From DASUCS01 sp041166745 (GTDB lineage: Bacteria; Actinomycetota; Acidimicrobiia; Acidimicrobiales; JACDCH01), in NCBI GenBank assembly GCA_041166745.1, contig JBEEGH010000013.1, forward strand, positions 62,001-126,000: a stretch of 64,000 nt of DNA. The letters run 5' to 3'. The notes beneath the pieces were generated by a model, which saw only the letters and a list, made by a program, of their open reading frames with translations, was not told the DNA's origin and ran no database searches. The position numbers were made by a program, and so were the translations under genes. Below are positions 26,284 to 35,681 of the stretch, piece after piece (the first letter of the stretch is position 1; the number at the start of each line of letters is the position of its first letter).

Positions 26284-26826
26284 CTGTCCGAACGCCGGAA
26301 GATCTCGGGTTACGACCAACTGGTCTCGAAGCACTCCGCTGTCGACGCGACTGGCGCGCTCAGGCAGGATCCGATCGCGGACGTGCGCTTTCGCGCGGTG
26401 CGCCCGGTGCCACACGAGGACGGCACGCTCGTCGAGGTGGCGCGCGCGGCATGGCCAGAAGTCGATCTGTCGATCGTTCAAGTGCACATCACCACGACGT
26501 TTCCGGGCCGAACGCGCGCGTGGGGTCTGCATCAACGGTCGACGGATCGTTTGTTCGTGGTCAAGGGCCTCGTATCGATCGTCGTGTACGACGGCCGCGA
26601 GGACTCCGCGACGTACGGCTGCCTGAACGAATATCGGGTGAGCGAGCGTAATCCCGGTCTGCTCGTCATCCCGCCCGACCTCTACCACGGCTGGAAGAAC
26701 ATCGGTGTCGACGAGGCGTTCATCATCAACATGCCGTCGAGCCAATACGACCACGAAGCGCCGGACGCACTCGACCTGCCGTACGAGTCACCTCTGGCCG
26801 AACAAATCGTTCCCTTCCGCTGGTGA
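26284..26826 (+). CDS. RmlC-like cupin (dTDP-4-dehydrorhamnose 3,5-epimerase-related)
   Basis: 180 residues if a CTG at 26284 is the start, or 147 from the conventional GTG at 26383. The upstream 33 codons look coding (ISGYDQLVSKHSAVDA), give the family its usual length, and a TAGTCT box lies 7 nt before the CTG. The cupin core is WGLHQRSTDRLFVVKGLVSIVVYDGRE and LLVIPPDLYHGWKNIG, resembling sugar-nucleotide 3,5-epimerases such as RmlC. It precedes a glycosyltransferase gene, consistent with glycan synthesis. Activity is not certain because several RmlC relatives are isomerases or binding proteins. Confidence 0.72.
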   Translation: MSERRKISGYDQLVSKHSAVDATGALRQDPIADVRFRAVRPVPHEDGTLVEVARAAWPEVDLSIVQVHITTTFPGRTRAWGLHQRSTDRLFVVKGLVSIVVYDGREDSATYGCLNEYRVSERNPGLLVIPPDLYHGWKNIGVDEAFIINMPSSQYDHEAPDALDLPYESPLAEQIVPFRW

Positions 26827-26845
26827 GCCCCGCCGAGGACACGCA

Positions 26846-27670
26846 GTGCCTCGGGTGACTGCCATCACGGCGACGTACAACTGGGCGACGGTGCTGCCCT
26901 ACGCGATCGCCAGCGTGCTCGATCAGACCTTCACCGACTTCGAGTTGCTCGTGATCGGCGACGGGTGCACCGACGAGTCCGAGCAGATCGTCGACGCAAT
27001 CGCCGACCCGCGGGTCCGCTGGTACAACCTGCCGACGAACGTGGGGCATCAGTCCGGACCGAACAACGAGGGCCTGCGGCAAGCGCGCGGCGACGTGATC
27101 GCCTACCTCGGCCACGACGATCTCTGGCTTCCGCACCATCTCGAAGCGCTGGTCGCCGCGGTCGACGAAGGTGCACGCCTCGTGCACGGCATCTCGCTCG
27201 ACGTCTCGGTCACCACGCCACCGGTCGGGATTCCCTGGCCGGGATGGGTCTATGTACCCGGGACCTGGATACCGCCGACCGCGGTCATGCACGACCGGGC
27301 ACTGATCGACGAGGTCGGGAGCTGGAAGCACCCGCGCGACACGGGAACGTTGGATCCCGAGGGTGAACTGTGGGCGCGGATGGCCGACGTCTCAGGGCCG
27401 CCTCGATTGGTCTCACGCATCACCAACGTGAAGTTGCCTGCCAGCAAGCGACGCGGCGTGTATCGCACCCGACCGTTCCACGAGCAGGCGTATTGGCTTC
27501 AGCGCATCCGCGAGGCCGACGATCCCGAGGCATCGCTCCGCGCCGCGTGCAATGAGCGCTACGTGCACGCGCAGCGACGCCGCCTGCGCCTTCGCCGCAG
27601 CGGAACGACGTTGGCCACGGCCGACCAGCGTCGACGACGGGTCCGCCGTTTCAAGGGGCTCGACGAGTAG
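26846..27670 (+). CDS. Family 2 glycosyltransferase
   Basis: 274 residues from GTG 26846 (a GTG at 26855 is also possible). It has the GT-A fold: VTAITATYNWATVLPYAIAS at the N-terminus, GDGCTDESEQIV, and the LGHDDLWLPHHL metal-binding region. The C-terminus is strongly basic (QRRRLRLRRSG, RRRRVRRFKG). It presumably transfers a sugar from a nucleotide donor; donor and acceptor are unknown. It follows the RmlC-like gene closely. Confidence 0.82.
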   Translation: MPRVTAITATYNWATVLPYAIASVLDQTFTDFELLVIGDGCTDESEQIVDAIADPRVRWYNLPTNVGHQSGPNNEGLRQARGDVIAYLGHDDLWLPHHLEALVAAVDEGARLVHGISLDVSVTTPPVGIPWPGWVYVPGTWIPPTAVMHDRALIDEVGSWKHPRDTGTLDPEGELWARMADVSGPPRLVSRITNVKLPASKRRGVYRTRPFHEQAYWLQRIREADDPEASLRAACNERYVHAQRRRLRLRRSGTTLATADQRRRRVRRFKGLDE

Positions 27671-27671
27671 C

Positions 27672-27677
27672 TAAGTT
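27672..27677 (+). promoter_or_regulatory. -10 box TAAGTT, likely leaderless promoter of the pterin dehydratase gene
   Basis: TAAGTT lies 6 nt before the GTG at 27684. Confidence 0.4.
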
Positions 27678-27683
27678 CGAGGC

Positions 27684-27959
27684 GTGGCTCCATCAACTCC
27701 TGAAGGCTGGGCCGTCGTCGACGGCAAGCTCCATCGCGAACTCGAGTTTCACAACTTCGTGGAAGCCTTCGGGTTCATCTCGATGGTTGCGTTGCTCGCC
27801 GAGAAGGCCGATCACCACCCTGATTGGTCGAACTCCTACAACAAGGTCGTGATCGATCTCGTCTCGCACGACAAGGGTGGCATCACCGACCGGGACCACA
27901 GCCTGGCGGAGTCCATCAACAACGCACTCGGCGAAACGGCGCGCCTCCCGCAGCCGTAA
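27684..27959 (+). CDS. 4a-hydroxytetrahydrobiopterin dehydratase (pterin-4a-carbinolamine dehydratase)
   Basis: 91 residues, normal for the family. The signature EKADHHPDWSNSYNKVVIDLVSHD contains the catalytic His-His pair and the PDW motif. It dehydrates 4a-hydroxytetrahydropterin formed by aromatic amino acid hydroxylases; in bacteria lacking these it may serve molybdopterin metabolism. No hydroxylase is adjacent. It converges with the SDR gene, 31 nt away. Confidence 0.92.
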   Translation: MAPSTPEGWAVVDGKLHRELEFHNFVEAFGFISMVALLAEKADHHPDWSNSYNKVVIDLVSHDKGGITDRDHSLAESINNALGETARLPQP

Positions 27960-27990
27960 CTCGACACAAATCGTCTGAACGCGGCCCGGC

Positions 27991-28782
27991 CTAGAGGTCG
28001 GGCATCCCGAGCTCGAGGTTGGCCTCTTCGAGGCCGCCGTCGACTTCCATGATCTTGCCGGTGACGAACGACGCCGCCGGTGACGCGAGGTAGAGCGCGG
28101 CGAGGGCGATGTCGTCGGGCTCACCGAGCCGCTTGAGCGGCGTGCCCTGGATCATCTGCTCACGGAGTTCGTCGCTTTCGAGGACGACTTCGAGCGCGGA
28201 TGTGGCGATCGAACCGACGGCGATCGCGTTCACCCGCACCTTTGGTGCAAGGTCGGCCGCCATCAACCGGGTCATGTGCATCATCGCGGCCTTCGCCGTG
28301 CCATAAGCGAGCATCCCGCGATCGCGGAGGCGCCCGATCGCGGATCCGATGTTGACGATGGATCCCTCTCCGGCGGAGAGCATGTGCGGTGCGGCGGCCT
28401 TCGACAGAACGAACGCCGACGTCACGTTGAAATGGAACGCGCGCTCGAGATAACCGGGACTGGTGTCGAGCATTGGCCTGGGCATCGTGCCGCCCGCGTT
28501 GTTGACCACGATGTCGACCCGCCCGAATGCCTCCATGGCGCGATCGACCAACGACGTCACCGAATCGTTGTCGTTGACGTCCATCGGTGCGATCACCGCG
28601 CGCCGACCCAGCGCGTCGATCGCTTTCGCGACCGATTCGAGCTGTTCCACGGTCCGGGATGCGAGCACCACGTCGGCCCCGGCTTCCGCCAGCGCAAGCG
28701 CGCAGGCCGCGCCTATACCGCGTCCTGCGCCCGTCACGATGGCGGTGCGGCCGTCAACCCGAAATCGGTCGAGGACGGTCAC
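27991..28782 (-). CDS. SDR family oxidoreductase
   Basis: 263 residues, classical short-chain dehydrogenase. The cofactor motif is TGAGRGIGAACAL, followed by NNAGG, and the catalytic Ser-Tyr-Lys region is IVNIGSAIGRLRDRGMLAYGTAKAA. PLKRLGEPDDIALAALYLAS and GKIMEVDGG are C-terminal hallmarks. The GTG start overlaps the sufU stop (GTGA), so it is the last gene of the suf minus-strand run. The substrate is unknown and a Fe-S link is not obvious. Confidence 0.9.
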   Translation of the reverse strand: MTVLDRFRVDGRTAIVTGAGRGIGAACALALAEAGADVVLASRTVEQLESVAKAIDALGRRAVIAPMDVNDNDSVTSLVDRAMEAFGRVDIVVNNAGGTMPRPMLDTSPGYLERAFHFNVTSAFVLSKAAAPHMLSAGEGSIVNIGSAIGRLRDRGMLAYGTAKAAMMHMTRLMAADLAPKVRVNAIAVGSIATSALEVVLESDELREQMIQGTPLKRLGEPDDIALAALYLASPAASFVTGKIMEVDGGLEEANLELGMPDL

Positions 28783-29249
28783 TGGCCGGCTTCGTCGAGT
28801 CCTTGTATGAGGGTGTTCCACGACAACGTGGCGCACTTGATGCGAACCGGGAACTTCACGACGCCGCGCAGCGCCTCGAGGTCGCCGAGCTTGATGTCCG
28901 GGTCGGCCTCGATGGCCTCGCCGTCGTCGCCGTCGAGTGACGACTCGTGAATCGACATCATCGCCTTGAACGCGCGGGTCATGGCCCGCGCCTCGCCGAC
29001 GGTCTTTCCCTTCACGGCCGCGGACATCATCGACGCGGATGACTGACTGATCGAGCAGCCTTGACCGTCGATGCGCAGGTCGGTGACCGTGCCATTGTCG
29101 ACGTCGAGATAGATCACGATCTCGTCGCCACACAGTGGGTTGAACCCCTCGACCTTGTGGGCCGGTGGGACGGGCAGCTCCCCGCGATTCCGCGGGTTGC
29201 GGTAGTGGTCGAGAATGATCTCGCGGTAGAGGTCTTCGAGTCCGGGCAT
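28779..29249 (-). CDS. sufU: SufU-type sulfur relay protein
   Basis: 156 residues from the ATG at 29249, one base past the sufS stop. Cys40 and Asp42 (NPLCGDEI), Cys65 (GQGCSISQ) and Cys139 (RIKCATLSW) match the zinc-binding site of SufU, with the ~20-residue insertion that separates SufU from IscU scaffolds. In Gram-positive and actinobacterial systems SufU accepts persulfide from SufS and passes it to SufBCD. Confidence 0.93.
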   Translation of the reverse strand: MPGLEDLYREIILDHYRNPRNRGELPVPPAHKVEGFNPLCGDEIVIYLDVDNGTVTDLRIDGQGCSISQSSASMMSAAVKGKTVGEARAMTRAFKAMMSIHESSLDGDDGEAIEADPDIKLGDLEALRGVVKFPVRIKCATLSWNTLIQGLDEAGQ

Positions 29250-29250
29250 G

Positions 29251-30482
29251 TCAGCCGAAGAACGTAGCCGTGTGTTCGAGGCCATCCGCAAGGGCATCGA
29301 TGTCGGACTCGTCGTTGTAGACGTACAGCGAGGCTCGGGCCGTGGCCCCGACGCCCAGGCGGCGCATCAGCGGCTTGGCGCAATGGTGAGCCGCCCGTAC
29401 ACAGATGCCCTCGGTGTCGAGGATCTGGGAGATGTCGTGCGGGTGTACGTCCCGGAAAGCGATCGAGAGCACGCCCCCGCGGTCGCACGGGTTCGCGGGG
29501 CCGTGGATCGTGATGTCGTCTCCAAATCGTTCGTTGAGCGTGCGGAGGGCATACGACGTGAGCTCGATCTCGTGTTCGCGCACGTTCTCCATGCCGATCG
29601 CCGTCAAGTAGTCGACGGCCGCGCCCAACCCGATCACCTCGACGATGGGCGGCGTGCCCGCCTCGAACTTCCAGGGGATCTCTTTGGCCGTCCATCCGTC
29701 GAGACGAACGTCGAGGATCATCTCGCCGCCGCCGAGGAACGGTGGCATCTCGTTGAGCAGTTCTTCGCGGGCCCACAACACGCCGATGCCGGTGGGGCCG
29801 CACATCTTGTGTCCGGTGAAGCCGTAGAAGTCGCACCCGAGTGCCTGCACGTCGGTCGGCATGTGTGGGGTGTACTGCGCGCCGTCGACCAAGCACAGCG
29901 CGCCGGCGGCGTGGGCGGCGTCGGCGAGCTGTCGGATCGGGGTGATCGTGCCGAGCACGTTCGACAACGCCGTGAACGACAGCAGCTTGGCCCCGTCGAG
30001 GAGCTGATCCAGGTTGCTCAGGTCGAGGTAGAAGTCGTCGGTGATGCCGAGGTAGCGCAGCTCGATGCCGCGTTCTTCCTTGAGCATCAGCCACGGCACG
30101 ATGTTGGCGTGATGCTCCATCTCGGTGAGTACCACGGCGTCGCCGGCACGGAGGTTGGCCCGAGCCCATGAGTACGCCACGAGGTTGATGGCCTCGGTGA
30201 CGTTCTTCGTGAAGACGATGTTGTTCGTCGCCGGCGAGTTGATGAACCGTGCGATCTTGCCGCGCGCCTCTTCGTAGCGTTCCGTGGCTTCGGCGGCGAT
30301 CTTGTAGACGCTGCGATGCACGTTGGCGTAGTACGTCGTGTACACCTCGTCCATCGCGTCGAGCACGGCCTGCGGCTTCTCCGACGACGCGCCCGAGTCG
30401 AGATACACGATGCGGTGTCCGTCGATCTGCTGTTGCAGCAGCGGGAAGTCCTTCTTGATCCTCGCCACGTCGAGCGCCGCCA

Positions 30483-30483
<1 letters not shown>
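29251..30483 (-). CDS. sufS: Cysteine desulfurase SufS
   Basis: 410 residues from the ATG at 30483, which overlaps the sufC2 stop by one base; four more residues are possible upstream. This PLP enzyme extracts sulfur from cysteine for Fe-S assembly. PLP-binding Lys226 is in GFTGHKMCGPTG, the cofactor-stacking His in TEMEHHANIVPW, and the persulfide Cys in AAHHCAKPLMRRLG, as in class II SufS enzymes. It is coupled to sufC2 upstream and sufU downstream. Confidence 0.95.
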
Positions 30484-31244
<761 letters not shown>

Positions 31245-31267
31245 AGCCTAGAGAACGCCGGGCCCTA

Positions 31268-31285
31268 TTCGCACTATCGGCGTAG
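31268..31285. repeat. Inverted repeat CGTAG/CTACG upstream of sufC copy 2
   Basis: On the plus strand GGCGTAGGGGAAACTACG contains CGTAG-GGGAAA-CTACG, between tatA and sufC. The CTACG/CGTAG half-sites and the string GCGTAGGGGAAA also occur in the sufB promoter (20875-20886). Confidence 0.4.
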
Positions 31286-31291
31286 GGGAAA

Positions 31292-31462
31292 CTACGGCGT
31301 GGGACCGGCTTCCTCGGGCTTCTTGACGGGCTCGGCCACGCCTTCGTGGAATTCCTTCTTCGCTTGGCCGAGGCTGCGGGCCAGCTGCGGCAGCTTGGCT
31401 CCGCCGAACAGGAGCAGCACCACCAGCAGCACGATGATCAACTCGGGTGCACCGAAGTTCAT
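31292..31462 (-). CDS. tatA: Twin-arginine translocase subunit TatA/E
   Basis: 56 residues from the ATG at 31462 with AAAGGAC upstream. One transmembrane helix (PELIIVLLVVLLLFGGAKLP) followed by the amphipathic helix LARSLGQAKKEFHEGV, with the Phe-Gly hinge motif LFGGAKLP. It forms the pore component for folded protein export. No tatC or tatB is nearby. It sits 48 nt upstream of the sufC copy 2 run. Confidence 0.92.
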   Translation of the reverse strand: MNFGAPELIIVLLVVLLLFGGAKLPQLARSLGQAKKEFHEGVAEPVKKPEEAGPTP

Positions 31463-31539
31463 GGGTGTCCTTTCGACAGAGCTGTCACCGCCGGGGGAAC
31501 GGCGTGCTGCAGCGTTGGTAGAGCGTACGACACCCAGGG

Positions 31540-31914
31540 TCATCCCGGATGATCGCGAAGGTCCTCTTTCCAGGATCGAAACCGGGTGTGGCTCGTACCG
31601 CTCGGCCCGAGGCCTTCCCCGTCGCCGTTCGGAAACAGCCGAAACGTGTGCGCCTCCGACAGATCGTCGTCGCGCACGACTACATAGCGAGCATCACCAC
31701 CGGTGGCGGGCCCGGCTCGCCACAAGAGCCACGGTCCGATGCGCCGCTTGTACTGCGCAACCGGCCGGCCGGGCAGGTCGTCACCCGCGGTCCGCACCGA
31801 GTCAGGAGCCTCGATCCATGCGGTGGCGGGGATGTTGCGATCGCGCACCGGGGTCGGTGGCAGGTCCTCGGTGTGGACGGCGGTGTCGTCGGTGGGGCGC
31901 TCGTCGTACCTCAA
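31540..31914 (-). CDS. Small protein of unknown function
   Basis: 124 residues from a TTG at 31914 that overlaps the amidase stop (TTGA). It has no recognised domain. The sequence is hydrophilic with a basic centre (QYKRRIGPWLLWRAGPA) and a conserved-looking middle (DARYVVVRDDDL, HTFRLFPNGDGEG, RFRSWKEDLRDHPG). No signal peptide or membrane segment is seen. The longer open frame 5' of the TTG overlaps the amidase and is not real. Confidence 0.65.
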   Translation of the reverse strand: MRYDERPTDDTAVHTEDLPPTPVRDRNIPATAWIEAPDSVRTAGDDLPGRPVAQYKRRIGPWLLWRAGPATGGDARYVVVRDDDLSEAHTFRLFPNGDGEGLGPSGTSHTRFRSWKEDLRDHPG

Positions 31915-33314
31915 CGGGCGAGCGGAGGAGGCTCGTACCCTCCACGAGAGGCCTCGGCGATGAGGCCGGCGAGTCGTATCGCGCTGCGGTCGTGCAAGAA
32001 CGGCGTGACGACCTGTACGCCGACCGGCAGACCCTCGGTGGTGCGCGGCAGCGGCGGAACAGCCGACGGCAGCCCGACGACACCGATCAGTCCGGTCCAC
32101 GTGGTGTTCTCGAGATACGAGCGCTGCTCGCCGTTCACGTCCATCGTGCGGGTCATGAAGTCGCCCGCTTGGTTGTGCGCGAACGCCGGCGTCGGAGTGA
32201 CGGGACAGAGAAACGCATCGATGCCCGTGGCGAACCAGTCCGCCCACGCGCGTTGCATCAGGGCGCGCTGGTCTTGCAGCTTGAGCCACGAGTAGTGCGA
32301 ACCACCGGCGGCCTCGCCGGCTTCGTCACCCATGCTCGGTGTGATGGCGGGCAGGATCAGGCCGCCGAACATGAAGGTCTGGTCGGCCATCGGCACCGGA
32401 AGCGCGGCCTCCTCGATCTTGGCGCCGGCATCGGCCAGTCGATCGACGGTGGCACGCAGCACGTCGAGATACGAACGATCGATCGCCACGGAGTCGTCTT
32501 CGAATTTCACGGCGATGCGAACACCGCTCAGTGACTCGTGTCGCGGTGTAGGTAGGTCGATGCGCCATGCCGGTGTCTGCTCCGGCGGGGGCCCGGCGAG
32601 GATTCCGAGCAACAGGGCGAGGTCGTCGGCACTCCGGGCCATCGGTCCGAAGACGTTGATGTCGGAGTCGGTCAGTCCACCGCCGACCCGATCGAGGTAG
32701 CCGCGCTGGGGCACCACGCCGAAGCTCGGCTTCAATCCGAACGTGCCGCAGAAGTGGGAGGGAATCCGGATCGAACCACCGATGTCGGTTCCCAACTCGA
32801 AGCTCGTGAGCCCGCAAGCCACTGCCGCCGCGGGGCCGCCCGACGAACCGCCCGGTACGCGGCTCGGATCCCACGGGTTGTTGGTGGTTCCGAAGATCTC
32901 GTTGTAGCTCTGGAGATCACCGGACCAGCGCGGCAGGTTGGTCTTGCCGTAGACGATCGCGCCCGCGGCCTTCAGTCGCGCCACCGCTGGAGCGTCGGCG
33001 GTGGGAACGTGATCGGTCAGTTCGATGGCGCCGCCGGTCGAGCGAATGCCCTCGACCTCGATGGCGTCCTTGATCGTGATCGGCAGCCCGTGCAGCGCGC
33101 CACTGCTTTCACCGCGAGCGGTGGCTTCGTCGGCGGCCGTGGCGGCCTTGCGGGCGCGGTCAGCGTCGAGCGTCACGACGGCGTGCACGGATTCGTCGAG
33201 CCGGTCGGCCCGCGCGAGATACAGATCGAGGAGCTCGCGCGACGACACCTCTTTGTTGGCGATTGCCGCGGCGAGGTCGGTGGCCGTTCGGAACGCGAGA
33301 TCGTCACCAGCCAC
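31911..33314 (-). CDS. Amidase (amidase signature family)
   Basis: 467 residues from a GTG at 33314, overlapping the MBL gene by 11 nt. Catalytic Lys is in GLPITIKDAIEV, the cis-Ser in GGSSGGPAAAVA and the nucleophilic Ser in GTDIGGSIRIPSHFCG. Family members hydrolyse small amides, fatty amides or the glutaminase substrate of GatA. With no gatB or gatC nearby this is probably a stand-alone amidase of unknown substrate. Confidence 0.9.
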   Translation of the reverse strand: MAGDDLAFRTATDLAAAIANKEVSSRELLDLYLARADRLDESVHAVVTLDADRARKAATAADEATARGESSGALHGLPITIKDAIEVEGIRSTGGAIELTDHVPTADAPAVARLKAAGAIVYGKTNLPRWSGDLQSYNEIFGTTNNPWDPSRVPGGSSGGPAAAVACGLTSFELGTDIGGSIRIPSHFCGTFGLKPSFGVVPQRGYLDRVGGGLTDSDINVFGPMARSADDLALLLGILAGPPPEQTPAWRIDLPTPRHESLSGVRIAVKFEDDSVAIDRSYLDVLRATVDRLADAGAKIEEAALPVPMADQTFMFGGLILPAITPSMGDEAGEAAGGSHYSWLKLQDQRALMQRAWADWFATGIDAFLCPVTPTPAFAHNQAGDFMTRTMDVNGEQRSYLENTTWTGLIGVVGLPSAVPPLPRTTEGLPVGVQVVTPFLHDRSAIRLAGLIAEASRGGYEPPPLAR

Positions 33315-33924
33315 GGTCGACCCACTCCTGCAGATGCGGACGCTCGGTGCCGATCGTCGACTGATCACCGTGGCCGGGAAGGATGATCGTGCCAGGATCG
33401 AGTTTCGAGAAGAGCCGATCGTCGATCGATCGGATGATCTGCTGGAAGTTGCCACCCTCGAAGGTCGTGTTGCCCGGGCCCCCCGGGAACAAGGTGTCGC
33501 CGCTGAACAACACGGGCGAGCCTTCGATGAGGAAGCACATCGACCCGGGTGTGTGGCCGGGCGTGTGGATGGTGTGCAGCTTGAGGCGGCCGACGTTGAT
33601 GACGTCGTCGTCTTCCAGGATCTCGTCGTACGACGGGAGCATCTGCGCGTCTTGCGCCGTCACGTGGACGGAGTAGCCGGCGTCGCGCAGCTGGGGGACG
33701 GCCTGGATGTGATCCCAGTGTCCGTGGGTCTCGAGCACCTCACGCACGTTGAGCCGCTTGCAGAGCTCGAGGAGGCGATCGTGCTCGTTGGCCGCGTCGA
33801 GCAGCACGGCATCGCCGGTCTGCTTGCACCGCAACACGTACACGTTGTTGTCGACGGGTCCGACGACGACCTTGTGGATCTCGGCCTGGCCGTCGTCGTA
33901 GTGCAGGGTCTTCGTATCAGCCAT
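33304..33924 (-). CDS. MBL-fold hydrolase, glyoxalase II-like
   Basis: 206 residues from the ATG at 33924. The zinc motif is ETHGHWDHIQ, with further ligands in HTPGHTPGSMCF, FSGDTLFPGG and ILPGHGDQS. This set matches the hydroxyacylglutathione hydrolase/GloB-like branch of the metallo-beta-lactamase fold, which in actinobacteria may act on mycothiol or other thioesters. It follows the ABC exporter gene after 5 nt and overlaps the amidase start. Confidence 0.88.
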   Translation of the reverse strand: MADTKTLHYDDGQAEIHKVVVGPVDNNVYVLRCKQTGDAVLLDAANEHDRLLELCKRLNVREVLETHGHWDHIQAVPQLRDAGYSVHVTAQDAQMLPSYDEILEDDDVINVGRLKLHTIHTPGHTPGSMCFLIEGSPVLFSGDTLFPGGPGNTTFEGGNFQQIIRSIDDRLFSKLDPGTIILPGHGDQSTIGTERPHLQEWVDRGW

Positions 33925-33929
33925 GCGGG

Positions 33930-35681
33930 TCAAGCTATGGCGGTGGGCTCGAGGATGCGACCGCCGGCGAGCACGACCACCCGATCGGCTCGATCGAGGA
34001 CGTTCGGCCGATGCGACACGACCAGCAATGCGAGCGGTGGTCCGTCGCGGTCCGGTGACAGGAGCCCATCCCACAATGCGCGCTCCGTCTCCACATCGAG
34101 CGCGGACGAAAGGTCGTCGACGACGAGCAACTCTGGCTGCCGGACCAAGGCGCGCGCTGCGACCGCGCGCTGGAGCTGACCGCCCGAAAGCCGCACTCCT
34201 CTCGGACCAACGAGGGTGTCGAGGCCTTCGGCCATCTCGCCCACGTCGTCGTACAGGCGTGCGAGCCGGAGAGCCTCGTCGAGCCCGTGATCGTCGACCG
34301 GCCACCCGAGCTCGAGGTTCTCGCGCAGCGATGCGCTCCACAGGCGGGGAACCTGCGCGGCGTAGGCGACACGCGGTGGTACGAGGGTGGCGTCTGGGTC
34401 GGTCACGATCTCGTCGTTCCAATGGAGCGCGCCGGAGTCGATCGGGAGGAGGCCGAGGATGGCGCGCACGAGCGTCGTCTTGCCGGAGCCGACCGGTCCG
34501 GTGATCACGACGAGTTCGCCGCGTTCGACGCGTAACGACACGTCGGCGATGCCGCGTCCGGTGGACTGGTGCACCGCGCTGATGCGCTCGACGACGAGAC
34601 GCTCAAAGGGTCGGTCGATGGCCGGCGGTGGTGGAGCGGGCGGCGCCGGCTCGCGAAGGTAGATCGGGTTGTGCGCCACGAGATCGTGGTGATCCTCGTG
34701 CTCGGCCAACAGGCGTACCAGCCGACCGCTGGCCACCGTTGTCTGTCGGAGTCGGTACAGCGTGCGACCGACGCGTCGGGGGAGGCCGGCGAGCCATCCG
34801 ACGTACGCGGTGAACAGCGCGAGGTCGCCCACCGTGAACTGTCCCGAGCGCATCGCCGGCGCGACGAGCAGCAGGACGATTCCGGTGCTGAGTTCGACAC
34901 TCGATGCGGTCACGGTGTCGAGCAGGTCGGTGAGGAGACGGGCGCGCACCTCGAGGGTTCGCCGAATGGCGTTGTGCTCGCGCAGTCGCGCAATGGCGGC
35001 CTGCTCGGCGCCCGCCACCTTCAACGAGAGGACCCCGCCGAACAGCCCACCGAGTTGCTCCGACACGTTCGCGGCGGCGGAGCGCGCGGCGGAGTGTGTG
35101 GCCTTGATGCGATCGGACAGCGACCGCGTGACGACGATGATGACGATCATCGGCAGGACGACCACCAGTGTCACCCGAGAGTCGGTCTGGTACATGATCG
35201 CCAGCGCGATCGCGGCGAACACGGCATCGCCCGTGAGGTCGATCCAGATGTCGACGAGCAGCAGGATGTCTTCCACGTCGTCGCGAAAGCGGTTCAGCGC
35301 TTCTCCGGACGACGCCGGGAGCCGCGTCGCGGCCGGGCCGCGCGAGCACAGGATCGAGCGCAGCACGTTCGTGCGCAGCAGGGTCTGAACGGAGTTCCAC
35401 CAGAACGGCCAGGTCGCGATGGCCAGCCACATGAGCGCCTGCCGAGCGACGTCCAGAGCAACGAACGCAGCGAGGAGCCAGCCGATCTCGCGCAACGACG
35501 CCTCGGTGCCCTGACTGAATCGGTCGAACAGCTCGCGCAGGACCAGGCCGGTGAGGATGGGGAAGGCAATGACGACGACCCACAACGCGCCGCCGAGCAG
35601 GTACTGGATCGGCTGGTAGCGGCTCAGTCGCCAGCCGACCCACCACGACGAGATCTCGGTCGTGCGTTCGTCGTCACTCAT
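33930..35681 (-). CDS. ABC exporter half-transporter (second pair, degenerate subunit)
   Basis: 583 residues, an N-terminal exporter membrane domain and a C-terminal ATPase. Walker A is GPVGSGKTT, the signature LSGGQLQR, Walker B LLVVDDLSSALD with Asp at the catalytic Glu position, and the H-loop VVSHRPN. It starts inside the end of the upstream partner (4-bp overlap). The arrangement parallels the plus-strand pair at 16-19.7 kb, but sequences such as the membrane domain differ. Confidence 0.9.
   Translation of the reverse strand: MSDDERTTEISSWWVGWRLSRYQPIQYLLGGALWVVVIAFPILTGLVLRELFDRFSQGTEASLREIGWLLAAFVALDVARQALMWLAIATWPFWWNSVQTLLRTNVLRSILCSRGPAATRLPASSGEALNRFRDDVEDILLLVDIWIDLTGDAVFAAIALAIMYQTDSRVTLVVVLPMIVIIVVTRSLSDRIKATHSAARSAAANVSEQLGGLFGGVLSLKVAGAEQAAIARLREHNAIRRTLEVRARLLTDLLDTVTASSVELSTGIVLLLVAPAMRSGQFTVGDLALFTAYVGWLAGLPRRVGRTLYRLRQTTVASGRLVRLLAEHEDHHDLVAHNPIYLREPAPPAPPPPAIDRPFERLVVERISAVHQSTGRGIADVSLRVERGELVVITGPVGSGKTTLVRAILGLLPIDSGALHWNDEIVTDPDATLVPPRVAYAAQVPRLWSASLRENLELGWPVDDHGLDEALRLARLYDDVGEMAEGLDTLVGPRGVRLSGGQLQRAVAARALVRQPELLVVDDLSSALDVETERALWDGLLSPDRDGPPLALLVVSHRPNVLDRADRVVVLAGGRILEPTAIA

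Noticed and set aside
31540..32289. 249-codon version of the small gene after the amidase
   Set aside because: The 5' half is a shadow of the amidase; the TTGA overlap at 31914 gives the likely start.
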